Source: Balanoglossus misakiensis
Taxonomy: Eukaryota; Hemichordata
DNA length: 64,000 nucleotides
Reading direction: 5' to 3'
Assembly (NCBI GenBank): GCA_040954595.2
Contig: CM082589.2
Span: forward strand, 8,928,001 to 8,992,000
Both the position numbers and the translations under genes were made by a program. The first letter of the stretch is position 1; each line of letters begins with the position of its first letter. Under the pieces are notes generated by a model. That model did no database searches, was not told the origin of the DNA, and was given only the letters and a program-made list of their open reading frames with translations. This document shows, piece after piece, positions 23,052 through 33,704 of the stretch.

Positions 23052-24493
23052 TCAGCTATCGTCACTCCACTCCTGAAGAAACCGTCCCTGGATTTCAATA
23101 TACTCAAGAATTATCGCCCTGTTTCCAATCTTCCATTTCTTTCCAAAGTACTCGAGAAGATCGTCGCGGCTCATATCACTGACTACCTCACCAAAAGCTC
23201 TCTCCAGGTACCATTACAGTCAGCATACAGAAAATACCACAGTACAGAAACTGCACTTCTGAAAGTACACACTTCTCATCCTCCTTGATCTCTCCGGTGC
23301 TTTTGACACAATTGATCACAATATACTACTTCATCGACTCTCGCATCTTGGTATCTCCGATGTCGTACTCAAAAGGTTCACTTCATATTTAAAGCAACGG
23401 GAACAGTCTGTTAAAATCAACGATGTCATCAGTGAACCATCAGAACTCAGCTTCGGCGTCCCTCAGGGCTCAGTTGTCGGGCCTCTCTTGTTTACTATCT
23501 ACATTGCTCCACTATCAAATTTGATACACAAGCACAATCTACATTTTCACCAGTACGCAGATGACAACCAGCTTTATCTTTCATTTTCTCATCATGACTC
23601 TCCCGCAGCCCTGTCTTCGATTGAAACCTGCATTCTCGACATCAAGGAATGGATGACCCATAATAAACTCCAGCTTAATGTCAGTAAAACCGAAGTCCTT
23701 CTGATTCGCTCCAAGTTTAACACGTCACCAGATCCTATTAACAGTGTCAACATTGGTTCCACTTCTGTCACACCAGTCTCATCTGCTCGCAATATAGTCA
23801 TGATCTTCGACAGTAATCACATGTTCAGTCAGCACATAAAGTACACCTGCAAATCGATCTACAGTCACCTCCGCCGAATTGGATCTATACGACGTTACAT
23901 CACCAACGAGACTTGCCAAACCTTAGTACATGCAACTCTATCTGCCAAACTTGACTACTGTAACTCACTCCTGTATGGTCTCCCAGAAAACACAATCGCC
24001 CTACTTCAAAGAGCTCAGAATACTTCAGCCAGAATAGTCATGCGCACTAGGAAATTCACGCCTATCACTCCAGTTCTTGCCCAGCTCCATTGGTTACCAG
24101 TTCGTCTCAGGATCGACTACAAAATTTTGTTGATAACTTTTAAAGTTATCCATAACCAGAATCCCGCTTACATCAGTGATCTACTGTAGCCATACACTCC
24201 CACTCGTACACTGCGTTCATCCACCAAGAAACTCTTAACATACACAACCTACAAAAACAAGACCTATGGCGGCCGTGCCTTCTCCTATGCAGCCCCTAAA
24301 CTGTGGAACGCACTACCTCTTGACATCAGGGAATCAACAAACCTGGAGACTTTCAAAAGAAAACTGAAAACTCATATGTTCGAAAGAGCATACAGTGTGG
24401 TTTAACCATGTGCGTCATTGGGCAAAATTTCTTGTTTTGGATTTTGGCGCTATATAAACTTTGTGTTGATAGATTGATTGATTGATTGATTGG
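23052..24493 (+). mobile_element. CR1/L2-type LINE, 5'-truncated, copy 1
   Basis: Flanked by the 7-bp direct repeat GAATTAA (23045-23051, 24494-24500). Reverse-transcriptase blocks appear in order: NYRPVSNLPFLSKVLEKIV, YRKYHSTETALLKVH, DLSGAFDTIDHNILL, GVPQGSVVGPLLF and QYADDNQLYLSF (the catalytic YADD). After RT comes GGRAFSYAAPKLWNALP, the conserved tail. Defects are loss of the 5' half including the endonuclease, an internal deletion after LLKVH (about 23268), and a TAG stop at 24187. It ends with GGCGCTATATAAA and ATTG repeats as many CR1/L2-group LINEs do. The RT motif has V where copy 2 keeps the usual L (23476). Confidence 0.93.
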
Positions 24494-24564
24494 GAATTAA
24501 CTTTTCTCGCGCTGCATATGCGAGAAATTTAATTCTCACAGTCAACCGCGTGTAGCCAATGTAA

Positions 24565-25627
24565 GGGAGCATTCGTTTTTTACAGGGAGGGGGGGGGCGG
24601 TGGAATTTGAGTCGCCGACTAAATGTAAAAGGCAACCCCCCCTGGACATTACTTTTCTAAAATGTGACCCCCCCCCCCAAAAAAAAAAGTTTATCCACCG
24701 GATTAAACTTATCAAACTTTGTCAGATATTGGTGTATGTTCGACATACCACATAATCAACCATGAAACCTAGTTCCTTGATTTCCAAGTAGTGCATTGTC
24801 TGCCTGATCTTGTTACGTGAAAGAGTTCATTTTCAATGTCGCCGCTATCACTTTCTGAGTCACTTTCCGCTGAATCACCTAGTTCACCTATCACTACATG
24901 TTCATCTTCTGGTTCACTGTCCTCGTCCGAGTCATCCTCTTCATCCTCCTGCTCATCCTCCTCTTTGTCTCTCTCATGGTTTACTCTGAGACTTTCCAGA
25001 GTTGTTTGACACAGTTTCCGGCCAATGTGCGCTTCAACTATTTTCAGTTTGTCTTTTTTCAGCATCTTTTTCTCTGTTGTCAATTTATGTCTGTTCATTT
25101 ACATGTCTACTGAACATTGTTTTTATTTTTTAAGTATTTGTATTCTGTGTTGGGAGACATTGTAAACCGAGAATTGAAGGGGTGGGTTTGGGAGGGGGTG
25201 TCCCCCTCCCACGTAAGAAAATTTTATAAAATACAGAGCTCAAAGCTGCATTTTAATGAATCCAGCAAAAGCAAATTAATGTCGCCGCTCCAAGTTATCA
25301 TGGGGTGGGGGCAAGTCCCCTGACCTGGGACACTAGATAAACCAGTCAATGATTGAAAGGTGTTGATGAATGGAGGGGGTGGGTGTGGGAGGGGGTGTGC
25401 CCCTCCCACATTAGAAAATTTTGTAAAATAAAGGACGCGAAACTGCATTTTTGTGGACTCAAAATAAATATTTAGCCGTCAAAGTTTTCAAGTCCCCCCT
25501 TTCAGTCCCTATATAATAATCCCTTGATTATAAAATTTGTCCCCCCCTAAAAACTGCTTTGTAAAAGTAACCCCCCCCCCCTGATTTCCACCGCCCCTCC
25601 CCCTCCCTGTAAAAAACGAATGCTCCC
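24565..25627. mobile_element. TIR element GGGAGCATTCG, 3-bp TAA TSD, copy 1
   Basis: Inverted termini GGGAGCATTCGTTTTTTACA and its complement are flanked by TAA at 24562-24564 and 25628-25630. Long G and C runs lie next to each end. The interior includes the hairpin-forming GGGAGGGGGTGTCCCCCTCC also present in the GGGACCGTTCAG family, and a minus-strand acidic ORF. The TAA duplication fits PIF/Harbinger-like transposition; no transposase is seen. Confidence 0.85.
24769..25098 (-). CDS. Acidic 109-aa ORF inside the TIR element, unknown function
   Basis: An open frame with a basic N-terminus (LTTEKKMLKKDKLKIVEAHI), a long Glu/Asp/Ser tract in the middle and the C-terminus FHVTRSGRQCTTWKSRN. 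The same protein is read at 58285-58614 in copy 2. I do not recognise the family. Such acidic tails occur at the ends of transposon-encoded and chromatin proteins, so it could be the last exon of a lost transposase gene or a captured host exon. Whether it is expressed is unknown. Confidence 0.45.
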   Translation of the reverse strand: MNRHKLTTEKKMLKKDKLKIVEAHIGRKLCQTTLESLRVNHERDKEEDEQEDEEDDSDEDSEPEDEHVVIGELGDSAESDSESDSGDIENELFHVTRSGRQCTTWKSRN

Positions 25628-25671
25628 TAAGGTCTGGAAAAGAGTATACAGATTAAGATGCAAAGTGGGTA

Positions 25672-25815
25672 AACTATTTTCTCGCGACTGACTGCAATAC
25701 TTCACTTGCAGATTTCTCGCTGGACCTGTTGCGATGAAGATTGTGTTCTTGCATGCTTGAACAGCGAGAAAGTGTCCGGGACTCCGTTCCTCGCCATTTT
25801 CTCACACAATGCTGT
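25672..25815. repeat. Inverted partner of the GCGAG cluster
   Basis: The reverse complement aligns with 22922-23051, with small indels. On the minus strand it lies in an open frame (MARNGVPDTFSLFKHARTQ), and the partner reads the related THTFSLFRENHARTQ, so the pair might descend from a short coding exon; weak. Confidence 0.6.
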
Positions 25816-26949
25816 TACTAGTGCAATCTGTACACAAATGAACCATGTGACCATTTGGAACAAATTAACTTCATTAATTAGTTGACACACTCTCTTTGCG
25901 ATGACGACCATCTTGCCCGCAGACTTTGCGAGCTGTACGTTCGCGAACGAGGCTGGTAGGCGTAACTTCTTTGCAAAATTAGATACATGAGATGAGGGCA
26001 CCTCGTGCTGACCTCAGGAGGGGACTCAGTCTGTGTAGGACTTCGGACGCTGTTACAGTCTTAGGGTTTATCGCTATACAGTCATCAGTAAAGACCTCTC
26101 CGTTTGCATGATGATTGTCGCTAGCAGTGTTGGTAGACTCAATTTTGGTATTGTGTCGAAGAATCACCACAGGCCGCACCGAAAATCAACTTGCGAAAAT
26201 CTCTTTTTTTGAGACACGTCGTACTCTGGGCACTGTTCACTCAGATCAGTACATGTCCTCTAGTGTTAATGTCGCATTTAGTCTATCAGAACAGTTATTG
26301 AACAGCAGTAGGACAAACCTCCAAATTTAGCGACTGCCTACAATATGTCTGCGCATGCTCAGACCCTGTATTTGCATATAGTGACGTCCCTGGCATGGAA
26401 ATGCGGAAGTATTTGTCGAAGTTCGCTCTTGGATGTTATCGGCCTGTTATTGACGTTATGTACATCGACTTTCGGGTATTTTCGGTTTGACTTGTACGTC
26501 ACACCCTCCCTTCCAGCATGGCGTAAAACATTTCAGTCGAATTTCATGAAAATCGATGTCCGTGTGACTATTTGCCCGCCATGATTCGAATCGACATAAC
26601 AAGCAATAGAACGTACCAGTTTAAAAACAATCGATCTGAACCTTCTATACCTAGTTTAAGTCAATTGACCTGTTGTTTCATGTTCCATATACAGTGTTGA
26701 ACGAAACAATGTCTTCAAACAGCAGATTATCTAATGGGGGACAATGGGGGGCGGTTTTTGCGAATGGTTTGCTCACTTCCGGTGCGCTAGATTTGTCAAA
26801 GCGCGTTTTCACGTGTACGGGTATAGGTACATGCATGTACATATTTCAATTGAACTTGTTTTTCAATGTTTTGAAAGGATCGGGTAGGTGACTCTGCTTT
26901 CTGAACCGTGCCTCTTTCTTCCCCAACAGGTCCAACTACACGTGGTCCT
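25816..26949. other. Unassigned part of the duplication
   Basis: Several short frames exist on both strands with no recognisable domain. 26221-26275 is the reverse complement of a phrase repeated in the 46.4-49.6 kb tandem family (TACTGATCTGAGTGAA, GCCCAGAGTACG). Confidence 0.5.
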
Positions 26950-27119
26950 AGTGGCCAAGTTATCAACGTGATTTTTGAAAACCTGATATGGTAATTTATT
27001 CCTACAGTTTTCCTAAGTTTGGAGTGATCAACAACTTTGGTTACCTCCTCAAGTGAGATGTCATGATATAAAACAGTACTATGATGGTAGCCTTCTGTCA
27101 ACTGCATTTCTAGTTTCAT
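26950..27119 (-). pseudogene. LINE reverse-transcriptase fragment, copy 1
   Basis: Reads HDISLEEVTKVVDHSKLRKT then VGIN, and after a one-base shift PYQVFKNHVDNLA. This is the pattern before RT block 1 in LINEs ('eis.eEv..v....K.gKavGiD.ip.evfK'). It is a short remnant of a different LINE from the one at 23052. Confidence 0.6.
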
Positions 27120-27706
27120 TTCATGTTAGTAATGTGTGGTTCAGTTGCTATTTACATTACACAAAGACTATGAAGCCCTTTCTGAATTCCATTGTTCTCA
27201 ATAAATTACACAAACACATGATGTACAGAAATGAATATATTTAAATCTTTATTTCTTAAAACCTGGCAACAAACAAACAAATAAGTGTGTATAAACATGA
27301 ATAAATATTTCAACTTTTAATAAAAAATATGGTCTCTTGATTCATTTTTGATCAGCCCCCTTCCCCCATCATTGATTCTACTCATGTAAATGTGTTTGTT
27401 TGCATAATTTAGACGGCGTCGCTTGTTCACTAAATATTCTATCAGAACAGTTATTGAACAGAGCTAGGGACGGGATGATATTCCATTAGCATTCACTAGG
27501 GGATATCCATGTGTACAGTCATGACAGTCATTGAACAGAGCTACATGGTAGAACATTTTATCATCGTTATTGTACTGAAACAGGAGTGGGAATGACATGT
27601 TATTCTCTGTCATAGAAAAGAGCTATGGGTCAGCATAACATTGTATGGGGAGAGGCAACATATTTTTTGTCACTATGTCAGTCATAGTTCAACTACTACT
27701 AAATAA
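27120..27706. other. Unassigned part of the duplication
   Basis: AT-rich with a local phrase repeat (ATCAGAACAGTTATTGAACA at 27442 also at 26286). No gene recognised. Confidence 0.4.
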
Positions 27707-28412
27707 CAAGACAATGTTTGGAAGCAACTATGGATATTTTAGAACAAACAGCCGATCTACAGAGTCTACCGGAAAACTTTCTTATTCGCTCGGGCAGTGT
27801 GTTCTACGCATGACAACTAAATATGCAAATAACGAGACGGCGTTTGGAAGCAACCATGGATATTTTAGAACAACCGTCGATCTAGCTACAGCGTATACCG
27901 GAAAACGTTCTTATTCGTGTTCTACGCATCACAACTGATGCAAATAACAAGACAGCGTTTGGAAGCGACCATGGGTATTTTAGAACATGGGTATTTTAGA
28001 ACAAACAGTCGATCTACAGAGTCTACCGGAAAAATTTCTTATTCGCTCGGGCCAATGTGGTCTACGCATCACAACGGAATATGCAAACAACGTGACGGCG
28101 TTTGGAAGCAACCATGGATATTTTATAACAAACAGTCGATCTACAGAGTCTACCGGAAAACTTTCTTATTCGCTCGGGCCAGTGTGTTCTACACATCACA
28201 ACTGAATATGCAAATAACAAGACAGCGTTTGGAAGCATCCATGGATATTTTAGAACAAACCGTCGATCTACAGAGTCTACCGGAAAACTTTCTTATTCGC
28301 TCGGACCTGTGTGTTCTACGCATCACAACTGAATATGCAAATAACGAGACGGCGTTTGGCAGCAGCCATGGATATTTTAGAACAAACCGTCGATCTACAG
28401 AGTCTACAGGCC
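27707..28412. repeat. 127-bp tandem repeat, about 5.5 units, copy 1
   Basis: Units carry CATGGATATTTTAGAACAAA, CGATCTACAGAGTCTACCGG and TTCTTATTCGCTCGG. The period of 127 bp is not a multiple of three, so the same peptide (DILEQTVDLQSLPENFLIRS) appears in rotating frames, which argues against a repeat protein. Copy 1 lacks about a dozen bases in one unit (near 27919) and has an 18-bp duplication near 27972 relative to copy 2. Confidence 0.9.
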
Positions 28413-28417
28413 GATTT

Positions 28418-28481
28418 ACACGAGGCAACTCGGCAGACAACTCGGCAGGCAACTCGAGTTGCTCGTTGAGTTGCCTCGTGT
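28418..28481. repeat. Inverted repeat, 14-bp perfect stem with nested palindrome
   Basis: ACACGAGGCAACTC at 28418-28431 pairs with GAGTTGCCTCGTGT at 28468-28481, and the loop contains the palindrome GCAACTCGAGTTGC. It closes the 127-bp tandem repeat and could be an element terminus. Confidence 0.8.
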
Positions 28482-29334
28482 GTATGATGTAGTCGCGTCG
28501 CTGGAACGTGTCTGGCGACGTCGCCTCGAAATCCGTCGTGTCAGATTTTCGGGCGACGAGTAGCGTGACGCGCAAGCGATTGCCCTGTGATACCTCAATA
28601 CATGTTGACATCTGCACATGCGAAAATGGTAATAATTTGTTATTTTACGAACCAGAAACTAGCTGTAGACTCCGGAAAATATTGGGTTGATAAGTATTTG
28701 CTATGAAATAGGACAATTGTATAATATTGTAATAGTTTAATTTTTCAATATAAACTCAAGTTTTTGTGAAATAACATTTCAATTAATTTTCTTTCCTGTG
28801 ACGGTACGGAAATAAACTACTGTTAATTTCCGTGAAAATGGTTATGACGATTGGCACTTCAATTGGAACGTACTTGGTCCAGCTTGCCAATTCAACAATA
28901 TCAGATTTTTTTTTTTTCGTGAGGTTCATTGTGTTTGTTTGTTTTATATATTTTTTTTTTTGGGGGGGGGGGGTGCCGTAACCATATATTATAACCAAAT
29001 TTCAGAGTAAACGTCAGATTATAATTATTGTCCAAAGTTCAATAGTTTTGCACAACCTCGAGTCTCCAATGTAGGCTACGTCGTAGAACCCGCTTTTTGG
29101 GTAAAAGTTATTTCTTTGTCTGTGACGACATCATGCATACTCTGGCTCAGCAATCTCGAAAAATGTTGCACCAAAACTTAATATAGCTTTTCACAGAATC
29201 ATTGAAAGATTGTGGTTACCTTATGCGGGTACGTTTGTTCAAGTAGACTTGACACCAAATCTTCTCTGTCACTGGAACTCTTTTGACCCCTATGAAACCT
29301 ATATTTAAATACTCACTTTCTTTCTTCCGTATGG
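28482..29334. other. Unassigned part of the duplication
   Basis: Contains a T run followed by a G run at about 28950-28973 that differs in length between copies. No gene recognised. Confidence 0.4.
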
Positions 29335-29620
29335 TATCAATAAACAAGAAAGACAAACAAAACTTTCACGAGAGAATAGATTTTGTATTTGCAATGACGG
29401 CAGTACCGAAAACGAGAACCATTTCCTTTTGCAATGTAAATTTAATAACGTTTTAAATTATCTCCCACCCCGGTACTCCACAAACCCGAATCTAGATAAA
29501 TTTGGAATTGTGCCGTATTTATTTCCTCATCACAGACTCCCTCTCCAAGCGTACATCATGAACATTTTAGGCAGAAATAATTGGGCCACATCAATTACTA
29601 TACATTTTGTTTTCATATAG
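29335..29620 (+). pseudogene. LINE-like C-terminal zinc-knuckle fragment, copy 1
   Basis: The frame reads RENRFCICNDGSTENENHFL then LQCKFNN. The pattern R-x-C-x-C..E-x-E-x-H-F-L-L-x-C is the C-terminal CCHC-like motif found after RT in several LINE clades. Only this scrap is present. Confidence 0.6.
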
Positions 29621-30518
29621 GTTGGGCTATGTCTGGGTGGTGCAAGAAGCTGGAAATAAAAATTCAAGTTGATTTTTATTTGGTTCTATTAACTTTTTTC
29701 TCTGTAAAATCTGAGTAAACGATTGACAGAGAATGTTACTGTAAGTCTATTTTCTGATATGAAGCGGTGGCCTTGAAAAATAGGCCTAATAAAGCATTGT
29801 TGTTATATGCGGCTAGTCTGGCCGTTGGAAATCAGGCTTGCTCAGCGTGGCTGGTGTAACCTTCCCACAGGTTACAAAAAGTACAGAGTGTAATAATGTC
29901 ATACACGAGTAGGAGCGCTTTTTCTTCCTCTCTGGGGCTTGGGCCTGGAAGTAAAATCTGAACACTCCATTAGCCCTACGGAACGTTTCAATCAATTTGC
30001 TCGTTCCACTCAGTTTATGTCGAAATGGAAATACTATTCTTAAAATACACTTTCCTCTAACGTGTTTCACCATCTAACAACGGGAACGATGGCGAATTTT
30101 GTTTCTTCATAACGAGAGTGATGGAACTCTTCGATGATTTGTTTCTATCGGGCCGATGGGCCGATTCCCGGAAGACACGTCACCACAAGAGGGCGCACTA
30201 TGCAAGCTACTCGGGAAAGCTCTGAAAGAATGCATGAAAACCAAAAGAATTTGTCCGCTCAATTCAATACAACGCAGTAAATACGTGACCCATCACCTCT
30301 TTGTTTTAAAGCAGATGTGTGTTTACGCATGTAAGTACATTCAATGACAATGGTGTTTGAGGGAAAATTTGACAAAATAAGTAAATTGTATTTATTTCTA
30401 TATTTCTAGAAAATTATGAAAACATTTTGGTAACATGTACATAATAATCATCTTATTCGAAGGCACACAAGCAATGAACAACACGTTGTCCCCTCGTTTA
30501 TATACTTCAAACTTTTCA
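29621..30518. other. Unassigned part of the duplication, up to the last comparable base
   Basis: No domain recognised in either strand. Minus frame 30073-29813 (86 aa) is preserved in both copies, but at this level of identity that says nothing about selection. Confidence 0.4.
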
Positions 30519-31409
30519 CTTTTAGTAATTTTGCTTAGTGTATCTGCTGTTTCTAATTCCAGAAAGTGTGTGGCGTAGGAATTTTATTTATTTTTCCCCC
30601 CTATAAGTCAGTTTTATAGTTTTATCAATATAGTCACATGAATACTGTTCATGCAGTCACTGATCACGCGCCCCTAAGTGTCCAGTGTTTTATAGATATA
30701 GCTGAAACAGTGCGAGTTTGCCGTTGCCGTCACCAAAAACCAGAAAAAAGGGGCGACGCGCTGTTATTCAAGTGACGCGGGCGCTGACCAGAAGCATTTC
30801 ATTTTTTTGCCTTATCAGATGATTTTGTCTCTTATTTCTTTTTTGGATAATATTGTCTAAGTTGTCTAAGGCAGAGCGTGCCAGAAGCATGCACAACATA
30901 TGTTATTTGACAAAGTGTGGCGCTTTGAAAGGCATATCATTGATGTCAGTGCATCCATGCAAATTTGATTGTTTATATGCATGGTTGTATAACAGTGGTG
31001 ACATGGTAAAGAATTTGACCAATCAAAAATAACCTTACGAGAGAGTGCTGCATAACTTCGCAATCTTGGAAGGCTGTTCCTGATTGGTGAGGTTTTTTGA
31101 CAGCTCAATCTGCATGCTACCAACAACTGCGTTCAGTTTGTTTCACCTGTTGTTTTATCCTTTACACCTCCTTACGATGTCATTTTCACTTCTGTCTATT
31201 TAGCATATCGCTCAAGGTATTTGCATAACAATAAAACCTTGTCGTTGACGTTCAGTTCGTTTATCGTTCTCCCTTCTGTCCACACGCCTTCATATTCGAT
31301 CCGCAAACATTCCCTAGCTTTAGATTTTTTCTCGATTTATTAGTTCTTAGTTTAGTTTTATTGCATTTCCCAGTTCATTATCATATTTCATAGTTTAGAT
31401 CAGTATTAG
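30519..31409. other. Unassigned sequence
   Basis: No coding exon recognised. CCAAT-type motifs (GACCAATCAAAA, GATTGGTGAGG) lie at about 31015-31090 and an AATAAAACC at 31230, but no transcript structure can be supported. Confidence 0.35.
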
Positions 31410-31735
31410 TTTGATATAGAATTTTTTTTCATTCAGTTATCGTTTACAGTCGCATTTCTTTCAAATTTCTTAGTCATTTAGTTAGATAGATTAGTTTATT
31501 ATATTAGTTCCGTTTATTATTATATTTTTAGTTAGTATATTTTCTTATTTCAGATTAGTTTTAGTATTAGTATTTTTAGTTGGTTAGTAAGTTAGTTAGA
31601 TAGTTAGTTACTTAGTAGTTAGTTAGTAAGTTAGTAAGATAGTTAGTTGCTTAGTAGTAAGTTAGTTAGTAAGTTAGTTAGATACTTAGTTAGTTAGTTA
31701 GTTAGTTAGTTTCTTAGTTATAGTTTCAATATTAG
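31410..31735. repeat. TTAG-rich low-complexity tract
   Basis: Irregular runs of TTAGTTAG, TTAGTAAG and TTAGATAG, purest at 31575-31720. The unit resembles no telomere repeat register that persists. Confidence 0.85.
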
Positions 31736-32842
31736 TTTTTGTTCGGATTTGTTGCTGTCCCTGGGCCAAAAGATTGAAGTAAGTATAATATATATTGTTA
31801 ATGATTTTTCCTTGTGTTTGCGCGCAACTTCCCTTAGGTAGCTGCCAGGGCCCTGTATTATATGTTCTGGTTCGCATTGTGCATGACATATCCGTCTTGT
31901 AACAAGAGAATCCATAAGCAAGTAGGTTGTATAGAAAGAACGGCAGGGCCGGTTTTCGTTGCAACAATTTGCTCTGTTTTCTGCTTGAGTCAGGCCTACG
32001 TGTTGGAATAATGGCAGACGGACGTATTCGACATTGAGTGCAGCAATGCCAAAACAATACATGGTTCAAAGCAGCAAGTCGGACCAATTGATATCATAAG
32101 AATGTCAACATTTACATGAAGCCTATAGGCCCACCAGGGCCTCTTTAATTGACTATCTCCATACAGTAGAACTAATTACATGGTCTAAACATTAGCGTCG
32201 AATGAAATAGAAAGTAAACCAAGTATTGAGGCACACCGTACACCATGAATAGATCCACGTGGAGGACGGCAGCCAACCGAGTATAAATTACAATCTGTAC
32301 AAACGCTTTCAATTTGTCTTTTCCCATAGGATTGCTAGAAAACCCGCGTCTGCTATTGTCATTTTCATGAACGTTTAGGTCTACCCATAACTCAGTCAAA
32401 TGAATTAAAATTGAATGGTAGAAAACAATTGAATAGCCAACGCGCTCAATTTCGAGGATAAACTCCGTTGAATATGTTCACCCAAGGGGAAAACGGAAAA
32501 TTGTTGCCTCGGTAGTTTTTATTTTTATTATGATCGACTAATCTCACGGCCTTGAATTTCAAAACCAAGCACGTTTTAACCCCCTGCAATTTATTAGCGA
32601 TCGAAAAAATGCTTACAAAGGAGTGTAAACAACCAGCAACTTGTAAAGAGAAGTGACAAGACTTTCAATTTTACGAATATTCACGCATTAGTATTCTCGC
32701 GTACTTGCTCCATGTCTATACAGCATTTGCCACAATTGACAAATGAGCAAACTCCACTTTTCTGCTAACCACCTTTGGAAATATTTATTATTGGCTTTCG
32801 CTGTCCAGCCGCCATTACTTTTATAGTGTCACTATTTACACT
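31736..32842. other. Unassigned sequence
   Basis: Two overlapping minus frames (32087-31698 and 32062-31718) run about 115-129 codons in different frames; neither resembles a known family and at least one must be spurious. I see no support for a gene. Confidence 0.35.
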
Positions 32843-32845
32843 TTA

Positions 32846-33701
32846 GGGACCGTTCAGTTTTTACGGCAGGGGGGGGGGGCAAGTTTTGTGTCATCAGTTT
32901 TCAAAATCAGGCCGACCCCCCCCCCCTTCGTCCAGGACCAAAAAATGATGACCCCCCCTTTGACAGACCCAAAAATATGATGACCCCCCCCCGAAAACAT
33001 TCGCCGTCCTGATCCTATGTAGACTGTATGCAATAAAGGGAATGAGGCTCCTCACACCTAAATTATAAATTTCTTAAAGTAATTTAAGTATATAATAGTA
33101 TATTGTTGCAATAAAGAAATCTATGAACAAATTAAAATGACAAGTCAATACAATAGTTGCCAGAATTGGTAAAACAAGAAAAGTGGCGGGGGTGGGCGTG
33201 GGAGGGGGTGTCCCCCTCCCACATAAGAAAATTTTGTAAAATACGGTGCTCAAAGTTGCATTTTTATGAACTCAAAAGCAAATTATCTCAATTTTTGGGA
33301 GGACCAATTTTACTTTTGCCACTCCACTCAAAGTTAGAAGATTTGGCGTCATCCACGTCATGACATCATTTATAAAACTTCTAGTATATAGAAGATGCAG
33401 CGCGAAACTATCAGTTATGCGAAATGGTTTAAACGATTATTCTCCCTTATATATTTGCTTTGTTAAATAATATCATCGGTGGGGTTGGGGGTGACAAGCA
33501 CTCTGCCCTGGTACACTAGACAAACCATTAGAAAATTTTGCAAAATAAAGGGCGCGAAACTGCAATTTTGTGGACTCAAAAGCAAAAGTTCGGTGGCAAA
33601 AGTATGTGACCCCCCCCCCTAAACGTTTAAAAAAAACAGATGACCCCCCCCCCCCTTTAGGACTTCAAAATTTAAGTGACCCCCCCCCCCTGGACGGTCC
33701 C
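32846..33701. mobile_element. Complete G/C-run TIR element GGGACCGTTCAG, TTA TSD
   Basis: The left end GGGACCGTTCAGTTTTTACG and the right end (reading CTGGACGGTCCC) are flanked by TTA at 32843-32845 and 33702-33704. The TIR-proximal parts are G or C runs of up to 13 bases. It contains the perfect hairpin GTGGGAGGGGG / CCCCCTCCCAC near 33199. Relatives are 1-685 and 18639-18791. Non-autonomous; PIF/Harbinger-like by TSD length and composition only. Confidence 0.85.
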
Positions 33702-33704
33702 TTA

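Larger units (their letters stand above)
18188..30518. repeat. Large duplication, copy 1 (>=12.3 kb)
   Basis: Every recognisable feature here recurs at 51719-64000 in the same order and strand, offset 33,531 bp at the left edge, 33,514 bp through most of the transposon genes and about 33,480 bp toward the end. I noticed only about twenty to twenty-five substitutions. The larger differences are an 18-bp segment at about 18863-18880 absent from copy 2 (between GCAG repeats), a 34-bp segment near 25362-25395 absent from copy 2, small changes in homopolymers, and two small indels in the 127-bp tandem repeat. The right end is not reached because copy 2 runs out of the window. Confidence 0.95.

Noticed and set aside
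26560-26600. TTCGAATC as a tRNA T-loop
   Set aside because: No matching acceptor or anticodon stems could be found on either strand around it.
27707-28412. CRISPR-like direct repeats
   Set aside because: Units are contiguous 127-bp tandem repeats with no unique spacers, in a metazoan genome with no cas-like genes.
31480-31730. TTAG tract as interstitial telomeric sequence
   Set aside because: The register is irregular (TTAGTTAG, TTAGTAAG, TTAGATAG) and does not give a steady TTAGG or TTAGGG unit.
31698-32087. 129-aa minus-strand ORF as a gene
   Set aside because: An overlapping frame of similar length exists, no domain is visible, and the 3' end runs into the TTAG tract.
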